A program made the position numbers and the translations under genes. Below are positions 58,867 to 64,000 of a stretch of DNA of 64,000 nucleotides, one piece after another. The notes under the pieces were generated by a model that did not search any database, was not told the DNA's origin, and saw only the letters and a program-made list of their open reading frames with translations. Each line of letters starts with the position of its first letter. The stretch's first letter is position 1. Origin of the DNA: Oncomelania hupensis (lineage: Eukaryota; Mollusca; Gastropoda; Littorinimorpha; Pomatiopsidae); NCBI GenBank assembly GCA_036898135.1, contig CM072516.1, forward strand, positions 19,764,193 to 19,828,192, in the 5' to 3' direction.

Positions 58867-59003
58867 CTATTGAAAAGTGGAAAGAATTCAACAACAAAGT
58901 GGACTAACAAAAGTTGTTTAAGTAAATCATATTTACAACGCATTATTCTAAACTAAGACTGTTTCAATATAAGGTTCTATACAGGATTCTTCTCACAGGT
59001 CGT
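58867..59003. other. Short unclassified flank
   Basis: Nothing recognised. Confidence 0.3.
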
Positions 59004-59949
59004 TGTCACAAGCGTACGATTACCCCTGGCGCTGCTCGCGTCAAGGTTCCACTTTCTTGCCCGCTGGCCAAGCCACCCAAGCCACGCCCCTCGGGATAGC
59101 CCTTGAAGCCCCAGAATGGTTAGACTCCGGCGTCAGTCCAATTCCAGCAGCCCGAGTCAACACACTGCTCCGAGACACGTCTGCACCTTCGTTGCGACCG
59201 CTGAGCTCCGACAATATTCTTGTGTTCCTACCCGTTCCTTGGTCAAGAACGGGCCCTTATACCGGGCTGCTACGAGACTCAAGACCCGCTGCGTGCAACC
59301 CTTATACCCTGGTTGACACCGTGAAGCGTAAAAGCAGAATTACAGCAACCGGTCAGCCCCGTAGGCCGCTTGCATCACAACCCCGATTACCCAAGAATCA
59401 GACCCAGTGACCTGGATTGGAAGACTGACGCTAAGCGACTGGACCCTTGCGCAACCGCCATCCAGAATCCAGAGGCAACCACCGCCTACACCCATAGCAG
59501 CTAAGTGCGCACCCAGCGCACACCACAATTCTCGGAACATCTGGCTAACCACGCTAAGCAGCCAGATACCCCTTTGCCTTGTGATGAAATCAGTCCACAA
59601 TCGCCCCAGTAACCCTCAGATAACTAAACCAGAATAACTCCACGATACTCTGGGCGTTAACAGACTCTTACAAGTGACTCAGCCATATAGCCTACCACCT
59701 GCACCTGACCTACATCTATTTAATAAATTGTCTAGTATTATATTATAACATCCGACTTCCCCTTGTTCATATTCTCCACTAGTTTAGTTTGTATTCTTCT
59801 CGTCTGGCCTTTCAACTGTCTATCATTCTTTAGTACTCCCAGCATTATTTCCCTGAATGTCGCCGCAAGTTGGCCTAGTCAAGGGAGGCAACACAGCGCG
59901 GGGGAATAATTGCTGATCCTCATCCCCCCAACCCCCTATATTCGTGACA
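59004..59949. repeat. Possible solo LTR
   Basis: A 946-bp block starting TGTCACA and ending GTGACA. Its minus strand starts TGTCACGA, like the Gypsy-3 LTR (TGTCACGACAG). Flanking 5-mers do not match (GTCGT and GGCTT) and there is no second copy in the window. The interior is C/A-rich, with an open frame at 59003-59410 of no recognisable kind. The LTR call rests on termini only. Confidence 0.35.
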
Positions 59950-60480
59950 GGCTTTTTCTGTACTTTAGACGTGTCATTCCCTCTGACCTATTTTACATTC
60001 TGTCAAAAACAAGAAAACACAGTACTGCATCTTTTTATGGGATTACCCTAAATGCCAAATCTCTTGGATTGAAATTCAAAACTGGATCACCGATACTTTC
60101 CCGCAGTGCTCAGGTGTGATACTGTCACGGGAACTAACTGTGTCAGGAGTTTAACATGATAGAGTTATGGATCTTTTCTTGTAAACAGCTAAATACGATA
60201 TCTATTGCTCCATATCGAAGGCAGTGGGTGGTCTCTGTAGGTGTAACTGTTTGTCTGTTTATTGAAAACAAGAAAATGTATTTGTTATTGTTATTGCACT
60301 TATGGCGATGAACATCATTGCGGGTGTCGGGTCTTCTTTATCGGGGAGAGCTCGGAGGTAACACGTTTTGCACAGCGCGTCTTATCCCGAGGGTCCCTCC
60401 ACATAAGGAATGGCTAGAACATTTCTTCTGTAGACTGTAAACTCAACATCAAAATACTGTCTGGCTGACTGTGATCGCAT
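59950..60480. other. Intergenic, nothing recognised
   Basis: No coding or repeat homology seen. Confidence 0.4.
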
Positions 60481-60499
60481 TGTAAGTATAGTGGTTATT

Positions 60500-61173
60500 A
60501 TCATCGTCGTCAGCGTCGTCATCATCATCGTTGTTGACCTAAGATTCCATCACACCATTATACCATGCACACGTCGTCATCATCATCATTGTTGACCTAA
60601 GATTCCATCACACCATTATACCATGCACACGTCGTCATCATCATCATTGTTGACCTAAGATTCCATCACTCCATTATACCATGCGCACGTCGTCATCATC
60701 ATCACTGTTGACCTAAGATTCCATCACACCATTATACCATGCACACGTCGTCATCATCGTTGTTGACCTAAGATTCCATCACATCATTATACCGTGCACA
60801 CGTCGTCATCATCATCATTGTTGACCAAAGATTACATCACTCCATTATACCATGCGCACGTCGTCATCATCATCATTGTTGACCTAAGATTCCATCACAC
60901 CATTATACCATGCACACGTCGTCATCATCATCGTTGTTGACCTAAGATTCCATCACACCAGAATACCATGCACACGTCGTCATCATCATCGTTGTTGACC
61001 TAAGATTCCACCACACCAATATACCATGCACACGTCGTCATCATCATTGATATTGACCTTAGATTCCAAAACACCATTATACCATGCGCACGTCGTCATC
61101 ATCATCGTGGTTGACCTAAGATTCCATCACACCATTATACCATGCACAGGTCATCATCGTCATCGTTGTTGAC
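60500..61173. repeat. 58-bp minisatellite, left block
   Basis: About eleven units of roughly 58 bases containing GTTGACCTAAGATTCC, CATTATACCATGCACACG and a variable CATCATCAT run. Units differ at few positions. The array is interrupted at 61173 by a retroposon, with CGTTGTTGAC on both sides. Confidence 0.93.
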
Positions 61174-61753
61174 TTACCCCCGTTGGGGTGCCGGGGGTTT
61201 CAGTATAAATAGTATCCCCACTTTCTGGAAATTTAGTGCTTTAAATTCCCACTGTCGCTGTCTTCCTCATTTACTCTTTCCCATTCCTGCTCTGTCCTAT
61301 CACTCTGCTATACTATCTTCTTCTTCGCTAGATCAATGACCTACCTTTTTTCTTGAAAACTCTTCCTGGACAAGACTCCTTGTTTGTGTATGAGGTCTGT
61401 TGGATCAGCTTGGAAGTGTTGGACGCTTTCTGCCGGGTGGTCACTAGGGCTTCCTATGATGTTATTATTTAGCAATATAGGCATTTTGTATGTATGTGTT
61501 TTGTTGATAATTTATAATGATGTTTGTATTCTATTTTGTTTTTGTAACCGGGGGTTCGAGTAGTTGGGGTAAAGCCTCAGCCGTCCCCTGCGTGGGATGT
61601 CTTTATTGTAAAGTGACTGGCCGGTGGAGGGCATTCAATTTTCCCACTAGGGTTGTTTCAGCAGATCTTTTATGCGGATCGGGGGTTGTCCGGTCCTGAT
61701 TTGGCTCGGAAGAGTCCGCTGGACCTGTAGCAACAATCAATCAATCAATCAAT
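61174..61753 (+). mobile_element. Short retroposon family, copy IV, full length
   Basis: A 580-bp insertion in the minisatellite with a 10-bp target duplication CGTTGTTGAC (61164-61173 and 61754-61763). Starts TTACCCCCGTTGGGG and ends in AATC repeats (61737-61753). It has no long ORF. GGGGGTTCGAG near 61550 is B-box-like, but no proper tRNA head is seen. A SINE or a non-autonomous LINE derivative are both possible. Copies I-III in 8.8-12.9 kb belong to the family. Confidence 0.82.
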
Positions 61754-62480
61754 CGTTGTTGACCTAAGATTCCATCACACCATTATACCATGCACACGTC
61801 GTTATCATCATCGTTGTTGACCTAAGATTCCATCACACCATTATACCATGCACACGTCGTCATCACCATCGTTGTTGACCTAAGATTCCATCACACCATA
61901 ATACCACGCACACGTCGTCATCATCATCGTTGTTGACCTAAGATTCCATCACACCATTGTACCATGCACACGTCGTCATCATCATCGTTGTTGACCTAAG
62001 ATTCCATCACACCATTATACCATGCACACGTCGTTATCATCATCGTTGTTGACCTAAGATTCTATCACACCATATATACCATGCACACGTCGTCATCATC
62101 ATCGTTGTTGACCTAAGATTCCATCACACCATTATACCATGCACACGTCGTCATCATCATCGTTGTTGACCTAAGATTTCATCACACCATGTCGTCATCA
62201 TCATCGTTGTTGACCAAAGATTCCATCACACCATTATACCATGTACACGTCGTCATCATCATTGTTGTTGACCTAAGATTCCATCACACCATTATACCAT
62301 GCACACGTCGTCATCATCATCGATGTTGACCAAAGATTCCATCACACCATTATACCATGCACACGTCGTCATCATCATCGATGTTGACCAAAGATTCCAT
62401 CACACCATTATACCATGCACACGTCGTCATCATCATCGATGTTGACCAAAGATTCCATCACACCATTATACCGTGCACAC
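61754..62480. repeat. 58-bp minisatellite, right block
   Basis: About twelve to thirteen more units of the same repeat, including one shortened unit near 62165-62200. The last units carry GATGTTGACCAAAG instead of the common form. Confidence 0.93.
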
Positions 62481-62760
62481 GGTTATCACCATCATTCGCC
62501 GTTCATGTCTTTTTCTTCTCCTTGTCCTCTTTCTCCTCTTCGTCATCATCTACCATCATCGTCATCTCCGTCATCATCTACCATCATCGTCATCTCCGTC
62601 ATCATCTACCATCATCTTCATCTCCGTCATTATCTACCATCATCTTTATCTCCGTCCTCATCTAACATCATCTTTATCTCCGTCCTCATCTACCATCGTC
62701 TTTATCTCCGTCATCATCTACCATCGTCTTTATCTCCGTCAACAACATTGATACAAAGGT
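62481..62760. repeat. CATCATCTACC/CATCTCCGT minisatellite
   Basis: From about 62540 to 62750, roughly eight units of 27-28 bases built from CATCATCTACCATC and a CATCTCCGT ending; some units have CTTCATC or CTTTATC variants. Confidence 0.88.
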
Positions 62761-62829
62761 GGGTACGTATTTTAATTATGTATTGTTTAATCGTTCTCAA
62801 TCAGCGCTCCTCCAGATCAGCAGCTGCTG

Positions 62830-63125
62830 AAAGCGCTGATGTATACAGGATCTAACTCAATAGGCTGCTATATACAGGATCTAACTAAGGACAATGGATC
62901 TAACAAGGCACTGATCTATACAGGATCTAACTCAAGGCACTGATCTATACAGGATCTAACTCTAGGCACTGATCTATACAGGATCTTACTCATGGCGCTG
63001 ATCTATACAGGATCTAACTCAAGGCGCTGATCTATACAGGATCTAACTCAATAGGCTGATATATACAGGATCTAACTAAAGGCAATAGATCTATCAAGGC
63101 ACATACAGGATCTAACTCAAGGCGC
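62830..63125. repeat. 29-bp minisatellite (TACAGGATCTAACTC)
   Basis: About ten units of some 29 bases with the core CTGATCTATACAGGATCTAA and a variable AAGGCGCT/AAGGCACT/ATAGGCT end. Confidence 0.9.
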
Positions 63126-63365
63126 CCGAACTGCTCGTTTGCACCATTCGGCGCCTTCTCTCAAGCCCTGACAACTCACCCATCTAGGGAATGAGTGTCA
63201 GGATCTTTAAGATCTGTGCGATAGCGTGTGTGTGTGTATCCTTCTCTTCATTGAAACGTAGATGTAATCATTGATCTTTGTGGGAAATCTTACTTGTAAT
63301 CTAATGTCTAATGTTATTTATTCATTTATTTTATATTAAATTGAAGAGGATGTGATGAGAAAATA
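63126..63365. other. Spacer between minisatellites
   Basis: Nothing recognised beyond a short GT run near 63225. Confidence 0.4.
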
Positions 63366-63557
63366 GTCCAGCCCCCAATCTGTGGTTCCACATAGGTAGA
63401 CGGCCCGGCCCCAGTCTGTGGTTCCACATAGGTAGACGGCCCGGGCCCACGAGTCTGTGGTTCCACATAGGTAGACGGCCCGGCCCCAGTCTGTGGTTCC
63501 ACATAGGTAGACGGCCCGGCCCCAATCTGTGGTTCCACATAGGTAGACGGCCCGGTT
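63366..63557. repeat. 36-bp minisatellite
   Basis: Five units with the core CTGTGGTTCCACATAGG and an end GACGGCCCGGCCCC; one unit is 3 bases longer. The unit length is a multiple of three, so the minus strand stays open as a 12-residue repeat (GPSTYVEPQTGA), but coding is not otherwise supported. Confidence 0.93.
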
Positions 63558-64000
63558 TGCCGAAACATTAGTAACATGACCACGAGAAACTGCGCCCCTA
63601 CTTCTACATAATTATAAGAGAGAAACACAGAAGGGTAGTCTGTGCACGCACACATTCCAAGAACAAGGATTTTAAAGATCCTGACGTTCGTGTCCTCTAA
63701 GGGTGACTGCCGCCAACACACAATACGTTCAGCAGCACTTGGTCCCTTCTCTCCCATTTCTGGTCGTCCAGGATTGTGCTCAGTTGTCTGGGCGTCAGAA
63801 TGAGCGCCAAAAGGCAGCAAGTGGGTACCTAGGGCAGCTTGAGTTACATCCTGTATCGGCCAACGCCTTGTTGTGGGAAAGCGCTATTTTATAACCACTA
63901 GAAACAATGATCATCTTGACAATGGGAACTAACCGCAGCCTTTTCAAGGCCAGGGTTATACATAGTAATGTTGCGCCCCTTCGTTATTGTATACTTCGTG
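63558..64000. other. Window end, nothing recognised
   Basis: A minus-strand frame extends from the 36-bp repeat to 63820 without a recognisable domain. No RNA or repeat family recognised. Confidence 0.35.

Noticed and set aside
59003..59410. 135-residue frame as a gene
   Set aside because: No domain, unusual composition from C/A-rich DNA, and it lies inside a block with LTR-like termini.
60500..62480. Regular repeats with spacers resembling a CRISPR array
   Set aside because: Whole 58-bp units repeat with no unique spacers, and the context is an animal genome; this is a minisatellite.

Overview
This is a eukaryotic, animal-type window made almost entirely of transposable elements and simple repeats. 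The signs are spliced transposon genes, APE-type LINEs, Ty3-type LTR elements, abundant AT-rich and trinucleotide microsatellites, and the exon-like remains of a C-type lectin and of a DUF4806-like gene. The repertoire suggests a marine invertebrate, and I lean towards a mollusc, but no conserved host gene or rRNA settles the taxon. I see no complete host gene.

Layout. (1) 1-7.2 kb: a Ty3-type element (here Gypsy-1, 456-6148, 653-bp LTRs, TSD CAGTG) sits inside an antisense LINE fragment. It is followed by an inverted pair of related LTR pieces. (2) 7.2-16.3 kb: microsatellites, a tRNA-derived SINE, a C-type lectin exon remnant, copies of a short retroposon family (one split by a LINE), and long stretches with nothing recognisable. 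(3) 16.3-25.7 kb: an RTE-like LINE with an open reverse transcriptase frame, a broken DUF4806-like exon, a decayed Ty3 element (Gypsy-5), two more LINE copies and an unknown broken ORF. (4) 27.1-58.9 kb: one five-level nest. A roughly 430-bp LINE relic (27110-27179 and 58501-58866) is split by a PIF/Harbinger DNA transposon (27180-57709, 24-bp TIRs, CTG duplication). Intron 1 of its transposase holds Gypsy-3 (28475-48223, TSD ATATT) and a CR1/Rex1-like LINE. The 5' LTR of Gypsy-3 was itself hit by Gypsy-2 (29412-37937, TSD CCCAC) and Gypsy-4 (38298-41410). A long-armed foldback element (57713-58497, TSD CCCCTG) landed on the right Harbinger border. (5) 58.9-64 kb: a possible solo LTR, then four unrelated minisatellites, one of them split by a full-length 580-bp retroposon with a 10-bp TSD.

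How the parts work together. The Harbinger element keeps both expected genes: a five-exon DDE transposase on the plus strand and a Myb/SANT-like DNA-binding partner on the minus strand. Both read open through consistent splice phases despite about 22 kb of insertions in one intron. Gypsy-1, -2 and -3, and probably the remnant Gypsy-5, carry integrase upstream of reverse transcriptase. That is the reverse of the usual Ty3 order and is known from the Gmr1-like group. Gypsy-1 has a cluster of perfect heat-shock-element-like motifs directly before gag. Exon and element borders are read by eye from repeats, target duplications and splice consensus. No alignment or database search was run.
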